DNA from: Bifidobacterium breve
Lineage (GTDB): Bacteria; Actinomycetota; Actinomycetes; S36-B12
Direction of reading: 5' to 3'
Length of the DNA: 19,774 bases
Assembly (NCBI GenBank): GCA_945870085.1
Contig: CAMBQX010000010.1
Location: 1 to 19,774, forward strand
Part shown: piece by piece, positions 8,187-14,664 of the stretch
Layout: each line of letters begins with the position of its first letter
Position numbering within the stretch: the stretch's first letter is position 1
The notes under the pieces: model-generated
Databases searched by the model: none
Told to the model about the DNA's origin: nothing
Seen by the model: the letters and a program-made list of their open reading frames with translations, nothing else
Translations under genes and position numbers: made by a program

Positions 8187-8785
8187 ATCGCACGGCGCGG
8201 GTTGAGCGAAGCACCAAAGAGAGCCAGGTGCTTGTCGAATTGAACATCGATGGCAATGGCGTAAGCACTATCGATACCGGGGTGCCATTTTTTGATCACA
8301 TGTTGGCGCAGTTAGCCAAACACGGAGGATTCGATCTAATCGTAACAACCAAGGGTGATCTCGAGGTCGATGCGCATCACACTGTCGAAGACACCGCCTT
8401 GGCGCTCGGCCAAGCATTGAATGAGGCTCTTGGTGATCGTGCCGGCTTATGCCGGTTTGGCGATGCCTTGGTGCCACTTGATGAATGCTTAGTTCAGTCC
8501 GCGGTTGATCTATCTGGACGGCCGTACTTAGTACATGAAGAACCCGAGGTTGTTGAGCTCATCGGCTCCTACGACACCACTTTGACCCGGCACATTTGGG
8601 AGTCCATCGTTGCAACCGCGAAAATCACCCTTCACGTGCGAGTGATTTCTGGACGCAATGCCCATCACGTGGTTGAGGCCCAGTTCAAGTCGGTTGCCCG
8701 GTCGCTGCGAGCCGCGGTTGCTAGAGACGCTCGCGTGGTGGGAGTGCCTTCAACAAAGGGCACCTTGACCGCTAATAAGGCGTAG
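8183..8785 (+). CDS. hisB: Imidazoleglycerol-phosphate dehydratase (monofunctional)
   Basis: HisB dehydrates imidazole-glycerol phosphate to imidazole-acetol phosphate at a di-manganese site. The 200-residue length is that of the single-domain enzyme; the phosphatase half fused in E. coli HisB is absent, so a separate histidinol phosphatase must be encoded elsewhere. The metal-binding motifs are all present: FFDHMLAQLAKHGG near 32-45, DAHHTVEDTALALGQAL near 63-79, and the C-terminal GRNAHHVVEAQFK. The ATG overlaps the hisC stop by four bases, and AAGGG five bases upstream can serve as ribosome-binding site. The TAG stop is also the first three bases of the candidate hisH -10 element. Confidence 0.97.
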   Translation: MNRTARVERSTKESQVLVELNIDGNGVSTIDTGVPFFDHMLAQLAKHGGFDLIVTTKGDLEVDAHHTVEDTALALGQALNEALGDRAGLCRFGDALVPLDECLVQSAVDLSGRPYLVHEEPEVVELIGSYDTTLTRHIWESIVATAKITLHVRVISGRNAHHVVEAQFKSVARSLRAAVARDARVVGVPSTKGTLTANKA

Positions 8786-8788
8786 CGT
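8783..8788 (+). promoter_or_regulatory. Candidate internal -10 element for hisH
   Basis: TAGCGT matches TANNNT and is followed by exactly 6 bases and the hisH GTG. Its first three bases are the hisB stop codon. The only ribosome-binding-like AAGG (8777-8780) is 14 bases from the GTG, too far to be convincing, so an internal leaderless start is an alternative to simple operon read-through. Confidence 0.38.
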
Positions 8789-8794
8789 CAGCAA

Positions 8795-9433
8795 GTGAGC
8801 ATCCGCGACATTGTGATTCTCGACTATGGTTCAGGAAATCTGCGGTCGGCGCAGCGCGCACTTGAAAGAGTCGGCGCAACCGTCACGCTTACTTCGGATT
8901 TCGATAGTGCGGTAAATGCTGATGCATTAGTGGTTCCAGGCGTTGGGGCATTCGCTGCCTGTATGCGTGGGATTCTCGAAATACAAGGTGACCAAATAAT
9001 AGACAGACGCATTTCCGGGGGTAGACCGGTACTTGGTATTTGCGTAGGCATGCAGGTTTTGTTCGCCAATGGAGATGAGCACGGCACCGAGGTTGCAGGC
9101 CTTGGTCAATGGCCCGGGGTGGTGGAGCAACTCGATGCACCGATTTTGCCTCATATGGGCTGGAACACCATACGTGCACCGGCTAATTCAAAGATATTTG
9201 ACGGCCTCGCTGATGAAAGATTTTACTTTGTGCATTCCTACGGCGTGACCAAGTGGCAGCTAAATGGAAATACTCTTGACCGGCAGCCACCGGTTGTTAC
9301 GTGGTGCACCCACGGCACGGACTTTGTCGCCGCGGTTGAAGATGGGCCCCTTGTTGCGACCCAGTTCCACCCAGAGAAGTCCGGCGATGCGGGCCTGGCT
9401 TTGCTGCAGTCTTGGGTTAGATCACTTTATTAG
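8795..9433 (+). CDS. hisH: Imidazole glycerol phosphate synthase, glutaminase subunit
   Basis: HisH hydrolyses glutamine and passes ammonia to HisF, which closes the imidazole ring and releases AICAR to purine synthesis. The 212-residue class I glutamine amidotransferase shows the oxyanion-hole region VPGVGAF at 48-53, the nucleophile C83 in GICVGMQ, HMGWNTI at 120-126, YFVHSYG at 144-150 and the catalytic pair H192 and E194 in TQFHPEKSG. The GTG start, 9 bases after hisB, puts the DYGSGNL motif at 10-16 as expected. It lies two genes before its partner hisF, with priA between them. Confidence 0.97.
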   Translation: MSIRDIVILDYGSGNLRSAQRALERVGATVTLTSDFDSAVNADALVVPGVGAFAACMRGILEIQGDQIIDRRISGGRPVLGICVGMQVLFANGDEHGTEVAGLGQWPGVVEQLDAPILPHMGWNTIRAPANSKIFDGLADERFYFVHSYGVTKWQLNGNTLDRQPPVVTWCTHGTDFVAAVEDGPLVATQFHPEKSGDAGLALLQSWVRSLY

Positions 9434-9463
9434 TCCGCATGCCAGTTCGCGAGGCCCTCAAAG

Positions 9464-9469
9464 TATGGT
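9464..9469 (+). promoter_or_regulatory. Candidate internal -10 element for priA
   Basis: TATGGT matches TANNNT and is followed by 7 bases and GTG 9477, the same spacing as at hisD. If used, it defines a leaderless start at GTG 9477. The rival ATG at 9465, which has GAGG ten bases upstream, would then fall within the hexamer and could not be translated from this transcript. Confidence 0.35.
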
Positions 9470-9476
9470 TCGGGGC

Positions 9477-10247
9477 GTGACTAAAGAGTTGATCCTGCTG
9501 CCCGCCGTAGATGTTTCCCAGGGCAAGGCGGTGCGTCTGGTTCAAGGTAAGGCCGGTACCGAGACGGCATATGGCTCACCGCTCGATGCTGCGCGGGCCT
9601 GGATTAATCAAGGCGCTACCTGGATCCATCTGGTAGACCTCGATGCTGCATTTGGCAAGGGCGATAACGCGGGCTTACTAGCGCGGGTCGTTGCCGATGT
9701 TCGTCACCACGCGAAAGTCGAACTATCCGGGGGTATTCGCGATGACGTGTCCCTCAAGGCGGCACTTGCTACCGGATGTGATCGCGTCAACTTGGGTACC
9801 GCTGCCCTAGAGGATCCCGAATGGACAGCCAAAGTGATTGCTGAGTACGGAGAGCAAATCGCGGTCGGGCTAGACGTCCGCGGCACCACGTTGGCGGCGC
9901 GGGGTTGGACTAAAGATGGTGGCGACCTCTGGGAGACGCTCGCTCGCCTGGATGAAGCTGGTTGCGCACGCTATGTGGTAACCGACGTGACCAAGGATGG
10001 CACGATGCACGGCCCGAACTTTCATCTCCTTCGAGATGTGTGCGCAGCTACTAAGAAGCCGGTAATTGCTTCGGGTGGTATTTCAAAACTGGAAGACCTT
10101 CACAAGTTGGTAGAAATGGTTCACTTGGGGATCGAAGGTGCGATTGTTGGCAGGGCGCTTTATGACGGGGCGTTTACTTTGGCCGAAGCCATCGCCGCGA
10201 TTGAGCCGAGGTTTGACCCCTATGAGTGGGGACCACCGCGGCCGTGA
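9477..10247 (+). CDS. priA: PriA: bifunctional HisA/TrpF phosphoribosyl isomerase
   Basis: PriA isomerises both ProFAR (histidine pathway) and phosphoribosyl-anthranilate (tryptophan pathway). The 256-residue TIM barrel has the catalytic Asp pair D12 in LLPAVDV and D170 in VVTDVTKDGT. It also has R20, and the PriA-type loop ARGWTKDGGDLWE with R142 and W144, which mycobacterial PriA uses to switch between substrates. Plain HisA lacks this loop signature. No trpF is seen in the trp cluster below, which fits a dual role. GTG 9477 matches the family N-terminus and the candidate -10; ATG 9465 would add four residues. The stop overlaps the hisF start as GTGA. Confidence 0.92.
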   Translation: MTKELILLPAVDVSQGKAVRLVQGKAGTETAYGSPLDAARAWINQGATWIHLVDLDAAFGKGDNAGLLARVVADVRHHAKVELSGGIRDDVSLKAALATGCDRVNLGTAALEDPEWTAKVIAEYGEQIAVGLDVRGTTLAARGWTKDGGDLWETLARLDEAGCARYVVTDVTKDGTMHGPNFHLLRDVCAATKKPVIASGGISKLEDLHKLVEMVHLGIEGAIVGRALYDGAFTLAEAIAAIEPRFDPYEWGPPRP

Positions 10248-11026
10248 GCCTGGCAATACGGGTAATTCCATGTCTTGATGTCGATGACGGGCGCGTGGTG
10301 AAGGGTATTAATTTTACCGGATTACGTGATGCCGGCGACCCGGTTGAATTAGCAGCACGGTATGACGCTGAGGGTGCTGATGAACTCGTGTTTTTGGATA
10401 TCACCGCATCAAGTGGAGATCGAAAGACCATGCTTGACGTAGTGCGCCGCACCGCTGACTGCATATTCATTCCGCTAACGGTTGGCGGCGGGGTGCGATC
10501 ACCCGATGACTTCAATCTACTATTGCGCGCCGGCGCCGACAAAGTAAGTTTGAACACGGCGGCGATCGCAGATCCGAATTTACTGAGCCAAGCCGCTGAG
10601 CGTTTTGGCGCTCAGTGCGTCGTACTGTCGATAGACGCCCGACGTTGCCCACCTGGAGTTAGCACCGAGAGCGGGTTTGAAGTCACCACCCATGGTGGGC
10701 GGCGAAGCACCGGAATCGACGCGATTGCCTGGGCGATAGAGGGCACAAAGCGCGGCGCCGGGGAGATATTGCTGAATTCTATTGACGCTGATGGAACCAA
10801 AGCCGGATTCGATCTCCAGTTGATTGAAGGCGTACGTAGCGTGGTGCAGGTGCCGCTTATCGCCAGTGGTGGTGCTGGTGCGCTAACAGATTTCGCGCCG
10901 GCCGTTAATGCAGGAGCAGATGCGGTCTTGGCAGCCAGTGTTTTTCATTTCGGTGAGTTCAGTGTTGCTGAGGTGAAACAAGAGTTAAATGAAGCGGGAA
11001 TTCTGGTTCGACTAATAGCGCATTAA
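10244..11026 (+). CDS. hisF: Imidazole glycerol phosphate synthase, cyclase subunit
   Basis: HisF uses ammonia from HisH to convert PRFAR to imidazole-glycerol phosphate and AICAR. This 260-residue TIM barrel has RVIPCLDVDDGRVVKG at the N-terminus with catalytic D12, VFLDITAS on strand 2, DKVSLNTAA at about 99-107, the second catalytic Asp D131 in LSIDARR, the phosphate loop region DGTKAGFDL, and IASGGAG near 210. The GTG start overlaps the priA stop by four bases; an upstream ATG at 10226 lies inside priA and would add six unconserved residues. The TAA stop shares a TTAA palindrome with the TAA of the convergent next gene. Confidence 0.97.
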   Translation: MSLAIRVIPCLDVDDGRVVKGINFTGLRDAGDPVELAARYDAEGADELVFLDITASSGDRKTMLDVVRRTADCIFIPLTVGGGVRSPDDFNLLLRAGADKVSLNTAAIADPNLLSQAAERFGAQCVVLSIDARRCPPGVSTESGFEVTTHGGRRSTGIDAIAWAIEGTKRGAGEILLNSIDADGTKAGFDLQLIEGVRSVVQVPLIASGGAGALTDFAPAVNAGADAVLAASVFHFGEFSVAEVKQELNEAGILVRLIAH

Positions 11027-11667
11027 ATTCCTAAGGGTGCGCTGTTGAACGCGGAAACCGCAGCTGCCGTCCCGTCGGTCTCCAAATTGACGGCGGTGCG
11101 GCCATATGAACGTAGGACGAGTTCTCCAACGTCACCGCGAAGAGTAATCGACGGGCTCCCTTTGCGGGCGACAAGTCGTATCATGGAAACTGCGTCGGTT
11201 CGCTCGAAAACCACGCCAACCGGAACCTTGCGATAAAGCAGTCTCGAGCTCTTGGAGATGCGGCTCCAAAGGAGGTCTGCAAAGTCAGTTGGGAGTTGAC
11301 GTGGCTGCCAATTGGCTTGGCCTCTGCGCAAATCCTCGTGATGTACGAAATATTCAAAGAGATTGGCGATCCCATCAACCCCTGGAATGGAAAAGAGTGA
11401 CAGGGCAGGGGGACCGTTCCGGACTTTGGCGACCAGTTCGGCGTACGGCAAATTGGCGGTCGCGTCTTGCACATGTTTGGTCCAGCTGGCTAGCGGTCCA
11501 CCTAAAATACCGAGTGCCGCATCTGGCCGAGACTCTCTTATCACGAGATGTGCCGCAAGATCGGCAGCATTCCAGCCTGCGCACAGAGTTGGAGCATCAG
11601 GGCCGAGGGCCAGTAATAACGCGGCGAGGTCGAGGCGTTCGCGATTGCTGTAGGTAGCGGCGGTCAT
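11023..11667 (-). CDS. TIGR03085-like DinB/maleylpyruvate-isomerase-type metal-binding protein
   Basis: This 214-residue protein resembles the TIGR03085 group of actinobacterial proteins, related to mycothiol-dependent maleylpyruvate isomerases and the DinB helical fold. The N-terminal helix carries YSNRERLDLAALLLALGPDAP, then GWNAADLAAHLVIRE with a candidate metal ligand H40. The second motif, EYFVHHEDLRR, holds E105 and H109/H110. Together these make a plausible His-Glu-His site. The substrate is unknown. ATG 11667 fits the family start; a GTG at 11697 would add ten residues. The gene is inverted within the his cluster, convergent with hisF (stops interlocked in TTAA) and divergent from hisI. 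Confidence 0.8.
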   Translation of the reverse strand: MTAATYSNRERLDLAALLLALGPDAPTLCAGWNAADLAAHLVIRESRPDAALGILGGPLASWTKHVQDATANLPYAELVAKVRNGPPALSLFSIPGVDGIANLFEYFVHHEDLRRGQANWQPRQLPTDFADLLWSRISKSSRLLYRKVPVGVVFERTDAVSMIRLVARKGSPSITLRGDVGELVLRSYGRTAVNLETDGTAAAVSAFNSAPLGI

Positions 11668-11676
11668 GACCTCATC

Positions 11677-11705
11677 TTGGTCTATTAATCCCTTCACGGC
11701 ACAAT
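11677..11705 (+). promoter_or_regulatory. Candidate promoter for hisI (and trpE)
   Basis: TTGGTC at 11677-11682 and CACAAT at 11700-11705 are separated by 17 bases, a standard -35/-10 spacing, and the -10 is 6 bases from the hisI ATG. Each hexamer is an imperfect match to TTGACA and TATAAT. A promoter is needed here because the gene upstream is on the other strand. AAGG just before the ATG is too close to be a good ribosome-binding site. Confidence 0.4.
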
Positions 11706-11711
11706 GAAGGC

Positions 11712-12071
11712 ATGTCTGACCAGAGCGACCTCATTGCGCGTGTGCGGTTTAACGATCAAGGGCTGGTTCCGGTGATCGCCCAGCAGTGGGATTCAGGTGA
11801 GGTTTTGATGATGGCCTGGATGAATCAGGAGGCACTGCAGATCACCCTAGAAAGCGGACAAGCTACCTATTTCTCGCGTAGTAGATCTCGATTGTGGATC
11901 AAGGGCGAGACTTCGGGTAATTTTCAGCAGGTTCGTTCACTTCGGCTGGACTGCGACGGAGACACGATTTTGCTCGAGGTGGATCAACATGGTGTCGCCT
12001 GCCACACTGGTGCTCGATCCTGTTTTGATACTGAGCTAAGTGCGCAACCGACCGTGTTGGTCACCCCATGA
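11712..12071 (+). CDS. hisI: Phosphoribosyl-AMP cyclohydrolase
   Basis: HisI opens the adenine ring of phosphoribosyl-AMP, the third step of histidine synthesis. The 119-residue protein is the single-domain actinobacterial form with no fused HisE. It has VLMMAWMN at 31-38, ATYFSRSR at 51-58, LWIKGETSGN at 61-70, the metal-binding cluster D80-C81-D82-D84 in DCDGD, and C97 and C104 in ACHTGARSCF. All expected zinc and magnesium ligands are present. The inverted gene cuts it off from hisF, so it needs its own start signal. trpE begins 13 bases after its stop, making hisI-trpE a likely transcription unit that joins the two pathways. Confidence 0.96.
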   Translation: MSDQSDLIARVRFNDQGLVPVIAQQWDSGEVLMMAWMNQEALQITLESGQATYFSRSRSRLWIKGETSGNFQQVRSLRLDCDGDTILLEVDQHGVACHTGARSCFDTELSAQPTVLVTP

Positions 12072-12084
12072 ACCAAGTCTCACT

Positions 12085-13647
12085 ATGAACATTTCCACTG
12101 TCCCAGAACTTCCAGAATTTCGGGTTTTGGCAAAAGATCGGCGAGTTATTCCTGTTACTCGACGATTGTTGGCTGATGATCACACTGCGGTCGGACTATT
12201 TCGTGCCCTCTGTGGTGATCGCGCCGGAACTTTCCTGCTGGAGTCAGCCGAACCCGGGCGGCTTTGGTCGCGATACTCATTCATCGGGGTGCGCTGCGCG
12301 GCCATGTTGACCGAGCGTGATGGTTCGGCCGCTTGGCTGGGCCGCGCACCGCGCGGGGTCCCGGATTCGGGTAACCCGGTTGATGTCCTGCGCGAAACCA
12401 TTCGACTCCTGCACACCGAACCGATTCCCGGGTTGCCGCCGCTGACCGGTGGCCTAGTCGGCTATTTCACTTATGACACTGTCCGGCGGTGGGAGCGAAT
12501 ACCTGACGAAAACCCAGATGAGTTGCAGATCCCCGAGTTGGCATTTTTGCTCGCCACCGATCTGGCGGTAGTTGACCACACCAATGGCTCCGTGCTCCTC
12601 ATCGCGAATGCGATTAACTTCGATGATTCAGATGATCGTGTTGATGAGGCTTGGGGCGACGCGGTAACTCGGCTGGATTCAATGCAAGCGGCTCTCGGTG
12701 CGGCGCCAGCCACCAGTGTTTGGTCCTACGATACAAATGCGCAGGCAGATATCCGAGTTAACGTTTCTGCTGAAGAGTTCATGTATTCAGTTGAGCGCGC
12801 CAAAGAGTACATCCGGGCTGGCGATGCATTTCAGATTGTGCTTTCACAGCGTTTCCAGACTCCATGTGAAGCAAGTGGCCTCGATGTATACCGTATTTTG
12901 CGATCCAGTAACCCCAGCCCGTACATGTATCTCTTGCGCCTACCGCAAGATGATCTCTCTCAACCTGATTATCAAGAGGGCCAGCTAACCGAACGCACCG
13001 CCTTCGAGATCGTAGGTTCGTCGCCTGAAGCTTTGGTTACTGTCACCGATGGTCACTGCGTGGTTCACCCAATCGCTGGTACCCGCGCTCGTGGGGCAAC
13101 ACCGGAAGCTGACACCGCACTTGGTGAAGAGCTACTGGCTGACGAGAAAGAGCGCGCGGAGCACTTAATGCTGGTGGATCTGGCTCGTAACGATATTGGC
13201 CGGGTTTGTGAGCCAGGTAGCGTCTTCGTTGTTGACTTCATGAAAGTGGAGAGATATTCGCATGTTATGCATCTAGTCTCGACGGTCACGGGTGAGTTGC
13301 GTTCAGATTGCACAGCATTTGACGCTCTAGCTGCAACATTTCCGGCAGGTACCTTGTCGGGTGCGCCCAAGCCGCGTGCGATGGCGATTATCGATGAACT
13401 TGAAACAACCCGCAGAGGTCTCTACGGCGGCTGTGTCGGGTATTTCGACTTCGCTGGCAATGTCGACACCGCAATCGCAATTCGAACAGCGTTAATTAAG
13501 GCAGGTGTGGCAGTTGTGCAGGCGGGCGCGGGGATAGTGGCTGATTCTGTTCCTGAATCAGAAGCTGCTGAGTGCCAAAACAAGGCGGCGGCGGTCTTGC
13601 GCGCGGTTGCCGTTGCCGAAACCTTGACCGAAGCCTCCGGTGCCTGA
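12085..13647 (+). CDS. trpE: Anthranilate synthase component I
   Basis: TrpE makes anthranilate from chorismate, using ammonia supplied by a TrpG glutaminase. In the 520-residue protein the regulatory N-terminal domain contains LLES at 51-54, the tryptophan-feedback motif. The catalytic half has NPSPYMY at 276-282, IAGTRARG at 330-337, DEKERAEHLMLVDLARND at 353-370, FPAGTLSGAPK at 419-429 and GAGIVADSVPESE at 481-493. No trpG lies nearby. ATG 12085 is preferred; an in-frame start at 12040 would overlap hisI and lacks conservation. There is no clear ribosome-binding site, and no leader peptide or attenuator fits in the 13-base gap. The LLES motif suggests feedback inhibition by tryptophan. Confidence 0.95.
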   Translation: MNISTVPELPEFRVLAKDRRVIPVTRRLLADDHTAVGLFRALCGDRAGTFLLESAEPGRLWSRYSFIGVRCAAMLTERDGSAAWLGRAPRGVPDSGNPVDVLRETIRLLHTEPIPGLPPLTGGLVGYFTYDTVRRWERIPDENPDELQIPELAFLLATDLAVVDHTNGSVLLIANAINFDDSDDRVDEAWGDAVTRLDSMQAALGAAPATSVWSYDTNAQADIRVNVSAEEFMYSVERAKEYIRAGDAFQIVLSQRFQTPCEASGLDVYRILRSSNPSPYMYLLRLPQDDLSQPDYQEGQLTERTAFEIVGSSPEALVTVTDGHCVVHPIAGTRARGATPEADTALGEELLADEKERAEHLMLVDLARNDIGRVCEPGSVFVVDFMKVERYSHVMHLVSTVTGELRSDCTAFDALAATFPAGTLSGAPKPRAMAIIDELETTRRGLYGGCVGYFDFAGNVDTAIAIRTALIKAGVAVVQAGAGIVADSVPESEAAECQNKAAAVLRAVAVAETLTEASGA

Positions 13648-14254
13648 ATCAAGTCAGGTTCCAGGTGCGGGCCGGCGACCGGGGTATTCGTATCGCTTGG
13701 CCTTACTGGGGTTGGTTGCGTCCGGGCTAATTGTTATTGCCGCATTTGCACTGCCGTGGGCGAGTGCGAGCGTCCCACTCGTATCGGGCCTATCCGGTTC
13801 CCTTACCGAAATCACGTTTGCGGGCCGAGAACTTTTCGCACTCGCTGCAGCGATGGGCTGGGTGGGGTTGGCTGCGGTCGCTGGGATATTCGCGACGCGT
13901 GGTTGGGCGCGGGTGATCATTGGCTTGGTGGTGGTGGGTGCTGGCTTGGTCACCATCGGCACTTCGATTGGTTTTGGGTTCGATCCCGAACCGGCGTTGG
14001 TCGATGCGTTGTCAGGCCGCATCGGCGGTACCCCGGAGCAGTGGTCTAGTACCCCGTGGTGGCTGTTCGGCCTTATCGGTGGGATTGGGCTGGCTGCGGT
14101 GGGTGTCTTGACGGTGGCTCGCGGTCGCACCTGGCCCGGGTTGAGCCGGCGCTATGAGCGGGCCGCGAAGGCTAAAACCACGAGTCCCGGGGGGCCGCTG
14201 ACATCCTTGACCGCGTGGGATGCCCTCGACCGCGGTGAAGACCCGACCACCTGA
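13640..14254 (+). CDS. Trp-operon-associated membrane protein (Trp_oprn_chp / TIGR02234-like)
   Basis: This 204-residue protein of unknown function matches the actinobacterial family found after trpE. Four hydrophobic segments lie at about 19-40, 64-85, 90-112 and 139-160. The cytoplasmic-looking tail has the family hallmarks SRRYER at 169-174 and WDALDRGEDPT at 193-203. The first loop (about 41-63) is small and polar, with an ALPW just before it. The GTG start overlaps the end of trpE by eight bases, so translation is probably coupled. A role in tryptophan or precursor handling at the membrane is only suggested by the constant neighbourhood. Confidence 0.88.
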   Translation: MPESSQVPGAGRRPGYSYRLALLGLVASGLIVIAAFALPWASASVPLVSGLSGSLTEITFAGRELFALAAAMGWVGLAAVAGIFATRGWARVIIGLVVVGAGLVTIGTSIGFGFDPEPALVDALSGRIGGTPEQWSSTPWWLFGLIGGIGLAAVGVLTVARGRTWPGLSRRYERAAKAKTTSPGGPLTSLTAWDALDRGEDPTT

Positions 14255-14256
14255 GA

Positions 14257-14298
14257 CTGGTCACCTAGTGCTTGGGTCTGTGCACCTAATGCTTAGAT
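14257..14298. repeat. 21-bp imperfect tandem duplication before the HGxxPAAW gene
   Basis: Copy 1 (14257-14277) and copy 2 (14278-14298) match at 16 of 21 positions, and the core CACCTARTGCTTRG matches at 12 of 14. The second copy ends directly at the ATG of the next gene. The 21-base period is two helical turns, so a dimeric regulator could read both copies on one face. It may equally be a simple duplication. Confidence 0.6.
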
Positions 14299-14580
14299 AT
14301 GAACATGAGTGATGTGCACACCAACCAAGCCGCCGCCAATCCTGGCCCAATAAATCCTGGCTCAAAAAATCCTGGCCCAATAAAACAGGGCCATCATGGT
14401 TCAACCCCAGCAGCCTGGACCACCGTCGTCATCATCACCATTGCATTTTTCGTGGGCACCCTAGCGGTTATCATTGGCAACTGGCCTATGTTCTGGGTTG
14501 GCGTTGCACTGGTGGTAGTTGGTGCGGTCGTCGGTAAAATCATGCAGAAGGCTGGCCTAGGTACCATCCCCAAGCGCTGA
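14299..14580 (+). CDS. HGxxPAAW family membrane protein
   Basis: This 93-residue protein belongs to a small actinobacterial family named for its motif, seen here as HGSTPAAW at 33-40. Two transmembrane helices follow at about 42-60 and 64-80, with a short basic tail. The N-terminal 30 residues are low-complexity, with three five-residue units NPGPI, NPGSK, NPGPI encoded by 15-base tandem repeats. Function is unknown, and the family usually sits beside trp genes. ATG 14299 and ATG 14305 are both possible starts; neither has a ribosome-binding site. Confidence 0.87.
   Translation: MNMSDVHTNQAAANPGPINPGSKNPGPIKQGHHGSTPAAWTTVVIITIAFFVGTLAVIIGNWPMFWVGVALVVVGAVVGKIMQKAGLGTIPKR
14338..14382 (+). 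repeat. Three 15-bp tandem repeats within the HGxxPAAW gene
   Basis: The units are 14338-14352, 14353-14367 and 14368-14382. The first and third are identical; the middle one differs at three bases. They are in frame and encode NPGPI, NPGSK and NPGPI. Slippage would change the length of the N-terminal tail without a frameshift. Next to the last unit, TGGCCC (14373-14378) and GGGCCA (14388-14393) form a six-base inverted repeat. Confidence 0.9.
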
Positions 14581-14633
14581 TTCACAAAAATCTTCACGAA
14601 TCCCTGATCTAGTAATTGCCTTGTTGGGCGCTT

Positions 14634-14651
14634 ATTCCATGATTTCCATGA
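14634..14651 (+). repeat. 9-bp direct repeat upstream of the response regulator (possible operator)
   Basis: ATTCCATGA (14634-14642) is followed at once by TTTCCATGA (14643-14651), identical at eight of nine bases, and ending 13 bases before the regulator ATG. OmpR/PhoB-type regulators bind short direct repeats, usually with a 10-11 base period, so an autoregulatory site is possible. A second loose pair, TTCACAAA and TTCACGAA, lies at 14581-14588 and 14593-14600. Confidence 0.35.
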
Positions 14652-14664
14652 CAGTCTTAGAATC

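Noticed and set aside
9264..9476. Long N-terminal extension of priA starting inside hisH
   Set aside because: It would overlap 170 bases of hisH in another frame, and PriA proteins start just before LLPAVDV.
11289..11657. A 122-residue plus-strand open frame opposite the TIGR03085-type gene
   Set aside because: No motif, Arg/Trp-rich shadow composition and full overlap with a gene that has family motifs on the other strand.
12072..12084. Trp attenuator or leader peptide before trpE
   Set aside because: Only 13 bases lie between hisI and trpE, with no Trp codons, hairpin or U-run.
13654..14130. A 158-residue minus-strand open frame opposite the Trp-associated membrane protein
   Set aside because: Pro/Thr/Ser-rich shadow of a hydrophobic gene, with no motif of its own.
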